Positions 1 to 11,014 are shown, numbered from the stretch's first letter. The stretch: DNA of 64,000 bases from Gluconacetobacter sacchari (GCF_014174255.1 NZ_JABEQJ010000016.1:44350-108349), one strand, 5' to 3'. Numbers and translations are program-made. Notes: generated by a model not told the origin, from the sequence alone.

Positions 1-1303
1 AATTCCTGTGGGTGTACTGATAGCCGGCCACGAATTGCTGCCCGTCCGTGGGCAGGGTCGTCCTGGCGTTTGTGGTGCGGTTTCCGGGGCGGCGGCTGGC
101 GCTTGCGGCGATATTGACGACGCCGAACCGCTGGCCGATCTGGGCGAGCAGCCCCAGTCCGCCGAGGAGGAGGTGGGGAGCGGCCTCGGCATGGGTTTCC
201 AGCGTGAGGACGGGCAGGAGGCCCCGGCGGTAGGAGGCATTGACGCTCGGCGCGCCATAGTCGAAATCCGCCAGGCCGTAGCGTTCGCGCTGCGCGCCGA
301 GGGCGAGCGTGTAGTCGCTGTAGCCCGGGTGCAGCAATGTGCTGGCGACGTAGAACGGCACGCTGGTTTCCACCCGTCGGCCCAGCGCGTCGGTCGTCAC
401 CACCGTCGCCTCGCCCGCGCCGTTGATGTAGGGCAGGTCGGTCAGGCTGTAGGGCCCTGGCTGGACGGTGCTGTGCATGGATTGCACGCCGTTGACCAGC
501 AGATCGACGCTGGTGGGGACGGACGCCTGGCCTGAGAATTGTGGCAGCGGGTAGGTCACGATGTCGGGCCGCACCGAGAAATCGCGCGAGATCTGTATCC
601 CGCCCAGCCTGATCGTGCTCGACCAGGCCAGGGCGTGCGTTACGATGTCGCCGGCTTCGGCGGTCAGCACCCGGTTCTGATCCGAATAGCGCCAGGTCGT
701 GTCGTAGCGGCGGTACGAAGCGCGGTTTTTGCCGTTGCCGACGGTGCCCTCGAATCCGAATTGGGCGACGCCTGTGTTCGAAAGCGTGCCGAACGCGCCG
801 AAAATCCGCTGCTCGTTCCATAGGGAGAGATTTGCGAGGCCGGTCGCCTGTGTGGCGTACGCATCGTAATTGAGGATGGCGCCGAAGCTCGATCGTGCCT
901 TCTTCTCCTCGACCAGCCTGTCCCGGGCGAAGTGCTGCGCCGGCAGCCAGTGCGTCGGGACAGAGAGAAGCAATTTCTGCGCCGTCGAATCATAGCGCGT
1001 GCGCAGGCCTGCGATCGTGGCCAGCGCCACCGGTCCTTCTTCGTTGTTGGGCAGATGCGCGCCGAGTCCGAGCGCGCGAAGAGCCGGCGCGGCGAGGAAG
1101 AAGCGCTCGCCCTTCGCCAGAACGGGCTCGACGCGACCCGTATCGAGCCCGTTGAGAACGAGATCGAGATAGAGCGTCATGCCCGTGTCCACTGTCGCCG
1201 CCCCGAAGCTGTGAGGCGGCGGAGGCAGGGCGGCCGCCCGCGCGCCGTGGTCTCGGACCGCCGTGAGCGCCAGCATGCAAAGGACCGCCCGCCGCGCTTT
1301 CAC
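1..1303 (-). CDS. Fimbrial outer-membrane usher, partial (3' end outside window)
   Basis: Open frame of about 434 codons running off the left edge on the minus strand. It starts at a GTG whose bases overlap the TGA of the chaperone gene (GTGA), so the two are translationally coupled. After a short N-terminal leader the translation has usher features: an N-terminal domain with a periplasmic-style beginning (YLDLVLNG, then FFLAAPALRALG) followed by beta-barrel-like strands such as GNGKNRASYRRYDTTWRYS and the plug-region pattern VDLLVNGVQS. Ushers form the outer-membrane pore through which chaperone-bound pilins are assembled; full-length ones are about 800 residues, so roughly half is present. 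It is the last visible gene of the SCPU pilus operon. A tip adhesin may lie beyond the edge, but this cannot be seen. Confidence 0.82.
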   Translation of the reverse strand, partial: MKARRAVLCMLALTAVRDHGARAAALPPPPHSFGAATVDTGMTLYLDLVLNGLDTGRVEPVLAKGERFFLAAPALRALGLGAHLPNNEEGPVALATIAGLRTRYDSTAQKLLLSVPTHWLPAQHFARDRLVEEKKARSSFGAILNYDAYATQATGLANLSLWNEQRIFGAFGTLSNTGVAQFGFEGTVGNGKNRASYRRYDTTWRYSDQNRVLTAEAGDIVTHALAWSSTIRLGGIQISRDFSVRPDIVTYPLPQFSGQASVPTSVDLLVNGVQSMHSTVQPGPYSLTDLPYINGAGEATVVTTDALGRRVETSVPFYVASTLLHPGYSDYTLALGAQRERYGLADFDYGAPSVNASYRRGLLPVLTLETHAEAAPHLLLGGLGLLAQIGQRFGVVNIAASASRRPGNRTTNARTTLPTDGQQFVAGYQYTHRN

Positions 1304-2055
1304 GGCTGGGCCGGGATGGTCTCGCGCTTGGCCCCGCCATTGACGAAAGCCTGGAGGGGCGCGCCGCTCGCGCCGCCGGTCAGGGGCCACTCCATCGTGC
1401 GGCCCGGCAGGATGTAGCCGAGCAGCCCCGCCGAAACGGTTCTGCCGCCCAAGGTCGCCTGGCTGAGTTGGGCGTGGATGGGGCCCGTATTGGCGACGGC
1501 CAGGAAATGTCGGCCGTTCCGCGTCGCGATGTGCCAATGCAGCGCTGGCCGCGCCTTGATGTCGGTTACCATCGTCGGCTCGCCTGCCCCGGCAGGGGCG
1601 TGCGTCCCGTAGACGAAGAGCGGCACGGAATAGCGGAGCTGGATCGCGATCCGCGGCCCGCTTCTCGCGGCGGCCTGCTGCGATTCCGGCGTGGGGATTT
1701 CGTCGATGATGACGCGATAGGCGGTTTCGGCGTCGGAGGGCGTGGTTCCGGCGCGGATCAGGCGGATGAGCTGGCGCGCGCCGGGCGGGACGCTCGCCAT
1801 GGGTGGGCTCGCGACGATGTCCGTCTGGTCGGCATATTGGTCGCCCGTCGAATCCTGTGTCCAGCGGAAGACGCGGACCTGGAGCAGCACGTTGTGATGG
1901 TCGTTGTTTTCCAGCCACAGAGCGGCGGCCCTGGCCGTGCTGCCCAGCACGGGGTTGACCGGCCAGATCGTGACGGCGGATGCGGCATGCGCCCGGCAGG
2001 GGGAAAGGCTGGCGGCCAGAAAGCCGGCGAACAGGAGGCGGAGGGCTGTCACCAT
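1300..2055 (-). CDS. Periplasmic pilus chaperone (PapD/CsuC-like)
   Basis: 251 residues with a signal peptide (hydrophobic stretch followed by an AHA-A type cleavage region near residue 24). The body matches the immunoglobulin-like fimbrial chaperone fold: an N-terminal strand region ending QVRVFRWTQ, the conserved ASPPMASVPPGARQLIRLIR segment around residues 82-101 (slightly diverged) and YRVIIDEIP near 113-121, which precedes the second domain. Such chaperones hold pilins by donor-strand complementation and deliver them to the usher. The ATG at 2055 overlaps the end of the upstream pilin gene by 7 bases, and the stop overlaps the usher start, so the genes form one operon. Its combination with SCPU-domain subunits points to the archaic Csu-type class. 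Confidence 0.88.
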   Translation of the reverse strand: MVTALRLLFAGFLAASLSPCRAHAASAVTIWPVNPVLGSTARAAALWLENNDHHNVLLQVRVFRWTQDSTGDQYADQTDIVASPPMASVPPGARQLIRLIRAGTTPSDAETAYRVIIDEIPTPESQQAAARSGPRIAIQLRYSVPLFVYGTHAPAGAGEPTMVTDIKARPALHWHIATRNGRHFLAVANTGPIHAQLSQATLGGRTVSAGLLGYILPGRTMEWPLTGGASGAPLQAFVNGGAKRETIPAQP

Positions 2056-2576
2056 TGAAGGGTCACCGTCAGGGTATCGGAATAGAGGCCGGCGGATGTG
2101 AGGCCGGTCGGCGTCGCCTGCCCGAAAATCGGCAGGGTGAGTGGGCTGGGCGAGCCGGCGACGTTCACGCTGACGGTAGCGCCCGGCTGGATCGTGGCGC
2201 TGTAGGCGCTGTCGCTGAAGAGGGCGTAGGCGATCCGTGCCGTGCCGCCGGTCAGGACCATGCCGCGCGAGCCGCCGGCATAGTGGAGCCCGCCATCGAC
2301 CGTCATCGTCACCGGCACGCCGGGCGTGCAGCGCAGGGAAACCGTGGCGGCGGGAGTGAGCGCGGCCCGGAGCGGCGCGGTCGACAGCGACGCGACGGAA
2401 CCGAAATCAAGCGCCCCCAGCGAGCCGACCGAGGCGCCGGACGCCGGGACCGCCCCGTTGATCGCGCAGCCTGCCACGATCTGGGCCGAGACCGACATCG
2501 TGGCGCTGGTCGCGGCCCAGGTCGGCGCGGCCGCCGCCAGCAGCGCCGTACCGGCGGCGGCCGCGCCGATACGCAT
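2049..2576 (-). CDS. SCPU (spore coat U) domain pilin, second copy
   Basis: 175 residues starting MRIGAAAAG, with a clear signal peptide ending in PTWAA. The mature part is a beta-sandwich pilin of the SCPU family used as structural subunits of Csu-type pili: an early Cys (GCAING), a central RCTPG with the second Cys, and a typical C-terminal strand (LYSDTLTVTLQW). The start at 2576 lies 8 bases after the stop of the preceding pilin; the frame stays open upstream but that part is antisense-like and overlaps the neighbour, so it was excluded. The product resembles the upstream pilin in overall layout (two Cys, C-terminal YSDTL strand), consistent with a duplicated subunit gene that later diverged. 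Confidence 0.85.
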   Translation of the reverse strand: MRIGAAAAGTALLAAAAPTWAATSATMSVSAQIVAGCAINGAVPASGASVGSLGALDFGSVASLSTAPLRAALTPAATVSLRCTPGVPVTMTVDGGLHYAGGSRGMVLTGGTARIAYALFSDSAYSATIQPGATVSVNVAGSPSPLTLPIFGQATPTGLTSAGLYSDTLTVTLQW

Positions 2577-2584
2577 GGCCGTGC

Positions 2585-3202
2585 TCAGAAAGAGAGCGTG
2601 ACGTTGAGCGTGTCGGTATAGACGCCGGCGGGAAGGACGCTTGCCGTCCCCGCGCCGAACACCCGGCCGTAGAGGTTGGTGGTGTAGGTCGTGCTGCTGG
2701 CCGTCAGCGCCAGGGCGGCATTGTTCTGAACCACCGTCGTGCGGCTGGAATCCGAGTACAGATCGTACGACACATTGGAACTGCCGGAGACCAGCGCGTG
2801 GAGATGGCCGCCGGTGGTCTTGGTGTCGTTGCCGCCGCTGGTGACGGTCAGTTGCGGGCTGATCCCCGGCGAGCAGGTCAGCGATATTCCGCCGCTGGAG
2901 CCGGTCAGAACCTGGGCGTCCTGCTGCGTGAAGAGCGTCGTCGCCGTGCCGAAATCGAGCGTGCCGAAATTGGCACTGCTGCCCGAGGCGAGAATCGTGC
3001 CGTTGATGCTGCATGCGGACGTCAGGGTCAGCGTCACGCCGATCGTGCCGGTGATGCTGGTCTGGGCGGCGGCGACATCCGGATGGCCCAGTGCGAATGC
3101 CGCCGCGGCGACCAGCAGCCCGGTGTGGCCCGGCCGGGGGCGGCGGAACGCGAAACGCGTGCTCCCGGCGGTATCGCGCGTCCTCGGTCCGATAGGCGGC
3201 AT
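2585..3202 (-). CDS. SCPU (spore coat U) domain pilin, first copy
   Basis: 205 residues. The start at 3202 is preceded by GGAG with a 6-base spacer, which decides it over longer in-frame options lying antisense to rpfF. A signal peptide with an arginine-rich n-region ends near DVAAAQ. The mature protein has the SCPU pattern: CSINGTILASG, a central TCSPG, LYSDSSRTT and the terminal strand YTDTLNVTLSF. It is the first gene of the four-gene minus-strand pilus operon, so the promoter probably lies in the 204-base gap shared with rpfF. Proteins of this family polymerise into thin pili involved in surface attachment and biofilm; which surface this one serves cannot be read from the sequence. Confidence 0.86.
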   Translation of the reverse strand: MPPIGPRTRDTAGSTRFAFRRPRPGHTGLLVAAAAFALGHPDVAAAQTSITGTIGVTLTLTSACSINGTILASGSSANFGTLDFGTATTLFTQQDAQVLTGSSGGISLTCSPGISPQLTVTSGGNDTKTTGGHLHALVSGSSNVSYDLYSDSSRTTVVQNNAALALTASSTTYTTNLYGRVFGAGTASVLPAGVYTDTLNVTLSF

Positions 3203-3352
3203 TGCGTACTCCGTTGGTCTGGCTTCGTGCTTTGAATAGTATCCGCTTATGCCAATGCCCTTAATTCCTGGTGAACGGCTGTGATTTTGTGAGAGCCCTG
3301 GGGGGTGCGCTTTCCCGGTCGAATGGTGGCCTCGATGTGCAAGACTGCGGCC

Positions 3353-3373
3353 CGGCCGGAGCATCGCCGGCCG
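3353..3373. promoter_or_regulatory. Inverted repeat in the rpfF leader region
   Basis: A 7-bp perfect stem CGGCCGG / CCGGCCG with a 7-base loop ends about 33 bases before the ATG of the DSF synthase gene. It could form a hairpin in the mRNA leader or be a binding site. No T-run follows, so it does not look like a terminator. Function is not known. Confidence 0.3.
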
Positions 3374-3406
3374 ACCGTGCCACACACATAATCGATCGGA
3401 CCTGAC

Positions 3407-4396
3407 ATGACCTACGCGAACCGGATCTCGACCCCCGTCAATGGCGGCCAGCGGAACGGCCTGCCCGGCGAGGCTCACGCCATGCGCACCTATGGAGCGG
3501 CCCATGCGCCGCTGCCGGCCACGGGCGTGACGGTGGACGAGTCCTACAAGGACCTCGACACGTTCATCACGGCGGAAGACCATGCCTATTGGTGCTTCAT
3601 GCGTCCGTCGGAGCGGCCCAGCTTCACCCGGCAACTGCTGATCGACCTGGAGGCGATGCAGGCGAATATCGGCCGGATGTTCGCCGCCGCGCCGGCGGAC
3701 CAGCGGCCGTTCGATTATTTCGTGCTCGGCTCGCGCACGCCGGGCGTGTTCAACCTCGGCGGCGACCTGGTGCTGTTCCGCCAGAAGATCGAGCAGCGCG
3801 ACGCCGATACGCTGCGCCGCTACGCCTATAGCTGCGTCGAGTCGGGCTATGCCAACTATATCGGCTATGGCCATCGCGTGATCACCATCGCCCTGATCCA
3901 GGGCGACGCGCTGGGCGGCGGGCTGGAATCGGCCTTGTCCTGCGACATGCTTGTCGCGGAGCGGCAGGCGAAGTTCGGGCTGCCGGAGATCCTGTTCAAC
4001 CTGTTTCCGGGCATGGGGGCGTACAGCTTCCTGGCCCGGAAGATCGGCGCGGCCAAAGCGGAGGAGATGATCATGTCCGGCCGCATCTATACCGCCGAGG
4101 AGATGCACGCCCTGGGCGTCGTCGACATCCTGGTCGACGAGGGGGAGGGCGAGCGCGCGGTGAAGCACTATATCGCCGGCAACCGGACGCGCCATTCCGC
4201 GCATTCGGCGATCTACCAGGTGCGGCGGCGGGTCAATCCGGTGACGTTGGAGGAACTGCGCGACGTGACGGATACGTGGGTCGAGGCCGCGATGCGCCTG
4301 TCCGAGCAGGATCTGCGGAAGATGGCGCGGATCGCCGCGGCGCAGGACCGGTCGCGGCAGCGCCGCATGGCATCAATGGCGGTCGCCGCGGCGTGA
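3407..4396 (+). CDS. rpfF: DSF-family signal synthase (RpfF-like enoyl-CoA hydratase)
   Basis: 329-residue crotonase-fold protein. RpfF enzymes have combined acyl-ACP thioesterase and dehydratase activity and make cis-2-unsaturated fatty acid signals (diffusible signal factor). Diagnostic here is QGDALGGGLESALSCD followed by GLPEILFNLFPGMGAYSF, very close to the RpfF signature. The two catalytic glutamates are present as Glu174 and Glu194, the same 20-residue spacing as the pair known in Xanthomonas RpfF. Length is slightly above the usual ~290 because of an N-terminal extension of about 30 residues; an internal ATG at 3482 could give a shorter protein. It converges on the RpfC-like kinase gene 41 bases downstream, which supports a signalling role over fatty-acid oxidation. 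Confidence 0.88.
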   Translation: MTYANRISTPVNGGQRNGLPGEAHAMRTYGAAHAPLPATGVTVDESYKDLDTFITAEDHAYWCFMRPSERPSFTRQLLIDLEAMQANIGRMFAAAPADQRPFDYFVLGSRTPGVFNLGGDLVLFRQKIEQRDADTLRRYAYSCVESGYANYIGYGHRVITIALIQGDALGGGLESALSCDMLVAERQAKFGLPEILFNLFPGMGAYSFLARKIGAAKAEEMIMSGRIYTAEEMHALGVVDILVDEGEGERAVKHYIAGNRTRHSAHSAIYQVRRRVNPVTLEELRDVTDTWVEAAMRLSEQDLRKMARIAAAQDRSRQRRMASMAVAAA

Positions 4397-4422
4397 ATCG
4401 CTGAACAGTCGGGGCCAGGCGG

Positions 4423-4437
4423 TGGAAGCGGTCGCTT

Positions 4438-4440
<3 letters not shown>
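4423..4440. terminator. Weak convergent hairpin between rpfF and rpfC
   Basis: An 8-bp stem with one G-T pair (TGGAAGCG / CGCTTTCA) and a 2-base loop lies between the two converging stops and overlaps the rpfC stop. There is no T-run. It is a candidate bidirectional terminator only. Confidence 0.3.
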
Positions 4441-6912
<2,472 letters not shown>

Positions 6913-6927
6913 CGGGCGCCCGCCTGG

Positions 6928-9051
6928 TCATGATGCCTCGCCGCTCATCAGCCGCGTGATGTCTTCGGGGGGCCGGGCACGGCTGAAATAGAAGCCCTGG
7001 ACCAGGTGGCAGCCTTCTTCCCGCAGGGTGCGGGCCTGATCCTCGGTCTCCACCCCCTCGGCCACGACCTCGATATTCATCTCGCGCCCCAGGTTGATGA
7101 TGGCGCGGACGATGGCCAGGTCGTTGGAGCCGGCCCTATGCATGTCGGCGACGAAGCCCTGGTCGATCTTCAGCCGGTCCACGCGGACGCGCTTCAGATG
7201 CGTCAGCGAGGAGTGGCCCATGCCGAAATCGTCGATCGCGATATGCACGCCGCGGCGACGCAGCTCCTGCAAGTCGGGGGCGGCGGCCTCGGCATGTTGC
7301 AGGAGGATGCTTTCGGTCAGTTCCAGCTCCAGCAGATAGGGTGGCAGGCCGGTCTGCTCCAGCACGTCCATGACCAGGGTACAGAGATTTTCCCGCTGGA
7401 TTTGCAGCGGCGCGATATTCACCGCCACGCGCAATGGCGGGGTGGCGCCCACCATCCAGCGCACGGCCTGGCGGCAGGCCTCGCGCAGCACCCATTCGTT
7501 GATCGGCAGGATCAGCCCGCTTTCCTCAGCCGCCGGCAGGAAGGCCGCGGGGGTGACGAGGCCGACTCCCGGCCGGTCCCAGCGCAGCAGGGCCTCGACG
7601 CCGATGATCTCGCCGGAATCGAGGTCGAACTGCGGCTGGTAATGGACGACGAACTGCTGCTCTTGCAGCGCCTCGCGCAGTTCGAGTTGCAGGCTGATCG
7701 AGTTGCGGGCGCGGGAGAGCATGTCTTCGGTGAAGAAGGCGTGGCCGCGCCGGCCGGCGACCTTGACCCGGTACATCGCGATATCGGCGTTCTGCAACAG
7801 CTCCTCGGTGGTCAGGCCGTCGCGCGGGTAGAGGGCGATGCCGACGCTGGCATTCACCGCCACGTCCTTGCCTTCCAGCAGGAAGGGCGCGTCCAGCGCG
7901 TGGTTGATGCGTTGCGCGACCTCGGCGGCGTCCTCGTCGGTCGAGGTTTCGGTTTGCAGCAGGGCGAATTCGTCGCCACCGAGGCGCACCAGCAGGTCGC
8001 TGGGGCGCACGGAGGCGCGGAGGCGGTCGGCCACGGCGCGCAGGAGCTGGTCGCCGAAATAATGGCCCAGCCCGTCATTGATGCCCTTGAACCGGTCGAG
8101 ATCGATGAAATGCAGCGCGAAGGGGCGATCGCCATTCTGCAGTTCGTGCCGCAGCCGGTCATGCAGGAACGAGCGGTTGGGCAGGCCGGTCAGGTGGTCG
8201 CGATGCGCCAGGAAGGCCAGCCGTTCCTCCGCCCGTTTCCGCTCGGTGATGTCGATGGAGGTCGTCAGCACGCCGACGATTTTCCCGGCGCCGTCGTGCA
8301 GCGGCGATTTCGTGGTGGTGAAGACGCGCTGTTCGCCGTGGCGGTCGGAGATCTCCTCCTCCAGCCCGGTGATCGGCCGGCCGGTGGCCAGAACCTGCTG
8401 GTCGAGAAGGCCGTGGCGCACATGATGCGTCTCGCCGAACATGGCGGCGCGGCCGTCGGGCGGCAGCGCCAGGTCGACCCCGGCCAGGGCGGCCTGGTAG
8501 GCGCCGACGAAGATGCAGCGGCCCTCGCGGTCGGACGCGCTGATCAGGGCCGGGATGGTATCGATCACCTGGGCCAGTCGCTCGCGGCTGTCGCGCAGCG
8601 CCCGGTCGTGCGAGATCTCGCTCTCCCTCAGTTCCCGCGCGAGCGCCTCGACCCGGCCGCGCATGGCGCGCTGGTGCAGGCTGAGCTTGAGGAGATTGTG
8701 GACGCGGGTCTTGAACTCGGTGTGATCGATCGGGGTGTGCAGGAAGTCGGTCGCCCCGGCTTCGAGCGCCGTCATGCGGAAGGCGCGGTCGTCATGCGCC
8801 GTGATCACGACAACGGGGATGTCGGACCACCGGGGCATGGCGCGGACCCGGCGGGTGAACGTCGCCCCGTCCATTTCCGGCATCTTGTAGTCGACGATGA
8901 CCAGGTCGGCGTCGTGGCTGGCCATCCATTGCAGCGCGGCGAGCGGGCCTTCGAACGGAACCGCGACCACATCCGGTTCGACCGAGGCGGCGATCTTGGC
9001 GAAGATGGTGCGATTGGTAATCCGGTCGTCGACGATCAGGATCGTAGCCAT
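6928..9051 (-). CDS. Response regulator REC-PAS-GGDEF-EAL (c-di-GMP turnover)
   Basis: 707 residues. Receiver domain at 1-125 with Asp54 in IVDYKMPEMDG; its end (TPIDHTEFKTRVHNLLKLS) resembles the RpfG receiver. A PAS domain spans about 155-275 and ends in the usual SIDITERKRAEE linker. The GGDEF motif at 358-362 is intact and is preceded by an RxxD product-inhibition site (RPSD, 349-352). The EAL domain keeps EALLRW (486-491), IDDFG (606-610) and AEGVET, so both cyclase and phosphodiesterase activities are possible. It is the promoter-proximal gene of a two-gene operon with the RpfC-like kinase and is its likely phosphorylation target, replacing the REC-HD-GYP protein RpfG of classical rpf loci. 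Confidence 0.88.
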   Translation of the reverse strand: MATILIVDDRITNRTIFAKIAASVEPDVVAVPFEGPLAALQWMASHDADLVIVDYKMPEMDGATFTRRVRAMPRWSDIPVVVITAHDDRAFRMTALEAGATDFLHTPIDHTEFKTRVHNLLKLSLHQRAMRGRVEALARELRESEISHDRALRDSRERLAQVIDTIPALISASDREGRCIFVGAYQAALAGVDLALPPDGRAAMFGETHHVRHGLLDQQVLATGRPITGLEEEISDRHGEQRVFTTTKSPLHDGAGKIVGVLTTSIDITERKRAEERLAFLAHRDHLTGLPNRSFLHDRLRHELQNGDRPFALHFIDLDRFKGINDGLGHYFGDQLLRAVADRLRASVRPSDLLVRLGGDEFALLQTETSTDEDAAEVAQRINHALDAPFLLEGKDVAVNASVGIALYPRDGLTTEELLQNADIAMYRVKVAGRRGHAFFTEDMLSRARNSISLQLELREALQEQQFVVHYQPQFDLDSGEIIGVEALLRWDRPGVGLVTPAAFLPAAEESGLILPINEWVLREACRQAVRWMVGATPPLRVAVNIAPLQIQRENLCTLVMDVLEQTGLPPYLLELELTESILLQHAEAAAPDLQELRRRGVHIAIDDFGMGHSSLTHLKRVRVDRLKIDQGFVADMHRAGSNDLAIVRAIINLGREMNIEVVAEGVETEDQARTLREEGCHLVQGFYFSRARPPEDITRLMSGEAS

Positions 9052-9961
9052 ATGGAAAAGGTACCTTTCGCCCGACCTTGCACCCTGGACCAGACTTCAA
9101 CACCCGTGAACAGCGTCGGATCCGTGGGAAGACCATAAAGAAGTCCGCGGAACCGATCCCTGGGAGGTCCACCCGCCTCGGCTTGAGTGCGTCCGGCACC
9201 AATAACATTGCGTGACCGGAGACGGTAGTGTCGTGTGGTGCCAGTGCGCAAGATTGTGGAAATGCTGATTTTTTTTCGTGAGGTCGGCGCTTTCGAGAGG
9301 ATTGCCGGCCCGTGGGCGGGCTGTGGAAAACTTCGGTGGAGCGCCGGACCGGCGCGGCATCGGGGTACGTGCCCGATCATAGGATACAGGATGTGAACAG
9401 ATTGCTTATGGCCGGGCCGGGCGGGATTTGGGGTGCCCGCTCTCCGTGGACGGCCGGAGTCGCCTGATCGGGCTGGCTGCCGGAGAGAAAGGGCGAATAA
9501 CGAATTTTTAACAGATCGACCGGCCGTCGGGATGATGCGCCGTCCGGGGCGGCGCGGCGGTAGCGGACCGCAGGCTGGTCCGGTCGCGTTCCCGCGGGTG
9601 GGGCGTTTATCGGCTTTTTTACGGGGCATGCTGCAATTTTTTTGCCACCGTCATTTTTAAAGAATTATAACGGTTATTTACTTGAATCAAGACAATGTGT
9701 GTAATATTCATTAGATATTCTCGTGCATATATGCTAGAATTTGTTCCCCAAAGCGAAAGGTCTTTGTTTCGCTGGGGTAAAATATTTTTCTGACGGGACG
9801 CGAAACCTTTCCATTCGGGATATCTTAATCTTCCAGCCATGATGTCGGAAAGATTACTATTATTTCGGTACTTTTCGGATCCTAGCGCATTGGAGAGGCG
9901 TGCCGGTCGTGCGGCAGGTCGTGGATCCGGGCGCATGGCAGCTGGCGAGGAACTGATTGCA
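9052..9961. other. Long non-coding stretch with an AT-rich right half
   Basis: About 910 bases separate the response regulator gene from the epimerase gene. Short open frames exist on both strands but none has a convincing start, ribosome site or recognisable product. The left part is GC-rich like the genome; from about 9600 to 9880 it becomes strongly AT-rich. It presumably holds the promoter of the minus-strand two-component operon and a long leader or promoter for the sugar-nucleotide genes. Separate small structures at 9556-9565 and 9746-9777 are noted elsewhere. Confidence 0.6.
9746..9777 (+). terminator. Stem-loop followed by A/T-rich tract upstream of the epimerase gene
   Basis: CCCCA(AA)GCGAAA and TTTCGCTGGGG form an 11-bp stem with a two-base bulge and an 8-base loop, followed by TAAAATATTTTTCT. 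On the plus strand this has the look of an intrinsic terminator or attenuator about 185 bases before the epimerase start, in a region with no recognisable gene upstream. It might end a small RNA or a leader transcript. Confidence 0.45.
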
Positions 9962-11014
9962 ATGCAAATATTGATTACTGGAAATATGGGCTATGTCGGG
10001 TCCACGGTATGCAAATATCTGAGGCGCGCCCGGCCCGACGCCATCCTGCATGGGTTCGACAATGCCTATTTCGCGCATTGCCTGACGGGCGTGACGCGCC
10101 TGCCGGAGCGGACACTCGACGCGCAACTGCTGGGCGACGTGCGGTCGATCACGCCCGAACAGCTTGCCGGATATGACGCGGTCGTTCAGCTCGCCGCCAT
10201 ATCGAACGATCCGATGGGGCATAAATTCGAAAAGATCACTTACGACATCAACCAGGATACCACGATCGCGCTGGCCCGGGCCGCGGCGTCGGCGGGTGTC
10301 GGGCATTTTGTCTTTGCGTCGAGTTGCAGCATCTACGGCATTGCCGAGGGCGGCCCGCGCAGGGAGGGCGATCCGGTCAATCCGGTGACGGCCTATGCCC
10401 GGTCCAAGATCGGCGCGGAGAAGGCGCTGGAGCAGATCGACGGCGACATGGTGATCACCAGCCTGCGCTTCGCCACCGCCTGCGGCATGTCCGACCGGCT
10501 GCGGCTGGATCTCGTCCTGAACGATTTCGTCGCATCCGCCATGGTCTCCGGCAGGCTCACCGTGCTTTCGGATGGAACGCCGTGGCGGCCGATGATCGAT
10601 ACCGCCGACATGGCGCGCGCGATCGACTGGGCGGTGGACCGTCCGGCGGAGGCGGGTGGGCGCTATCTGGCGGTGAATGTCGGCAGCGACGACCGCAACT
10701 ACCAGGTGCGGCAGATCGCCGACGCGGTGGCCGAGGCGCTGCCGGGAACCGAGGTCAGCGTCAATACCGACGCGCCGGTGGACAGCCGGTCCTATCGGGT
10801 CGATTTCGGCCTCTACAAATCCCTGGCGCCCCATCATCAACCGCAGGTGACGCTGCGCGATTCGATCGGGGAATTGAAGGCGGGACTGGAGCGCATGCGT
10901 TTTGGAGACGCGGATTTCCGCAATTCGCCCCTGATCCGCCTCAAGGTCCTGGAAGCCCATATGGCGGAGGGGCGCCTCGATTCATCGCTGGTGTGGCAGG
11001 CGCCGCCACCCTGA
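9962..11014 (+). CDS. NAD-dependent sugar-nucleotide epimerase/dehydratase (extended SDR)
   Basis: 350 residues beginning MQILITGNMGYVGS, a Rossmann TGxxGxxG motif, with the catalytic serine region SSCSIYG and the YxxxK pair in TAYARSK. This is the GalE/WcaG-like extended SDR family that epimerises, reduces or dehydrates nucleotide sugars. The upstream in-frame extension to 9839 is AT-rich and unlike the family, so the ATG at 9962 was chosen; AGGA lies about 11 bases ahead of it. It is the first gene of a sugar-nucleotide set followed by a glucose-1-phosphate cytidylyltransferase, so a CDP-linked sugar is the likely substrate. The exact reaction cannot be assigned from the sequence alone. Confidence 0.8.
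   Translation: MQILITGNMGYVGSTVCKYLRRARPDAILHGFDNAYFAHCLTGVTRLPERTLDAQLLGDVRSITPEQLAGYDAVVQLAAISNDPMGHKFEKITYDINQDTTIALARAAASAGVGHFVFASSCSIYGIAEGGPRREGDPVNPVTAYARSKIGAEKALEQIDGDMVITSLRFATACGMSDRLRLDLVLNDFVASAMVSGRLTVLSDGTPWRPMIDTADMARAIDWAVDRPAEAGGRYLAVNVGSDDRNYQVRQIADAVAEALPGTEVSVNTDAPVDSRSYRVDFGLYKSLAPHHQPQVTLRDSIGELKAGLERMRFGDADFRNSPLIRLKVLEAHMAEGRLDSSLVWQAPPP

Noticed and set aside
7006..9138. A plus-strand open frame of 710 codons opposite the REC-PAS-GGDEF-EAL gene
   Set aside because: It is a third-position effect of high GC, rich in Gln, His, Arg and Gly, with no recognisable domain and fully antisense to a well-supported gene.
9036..9936. Short minus-strand frames in the long gap before the epimerase gene
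   Set aside because: No ribosome site, no family likeness, and codon use unlike genuine genes.
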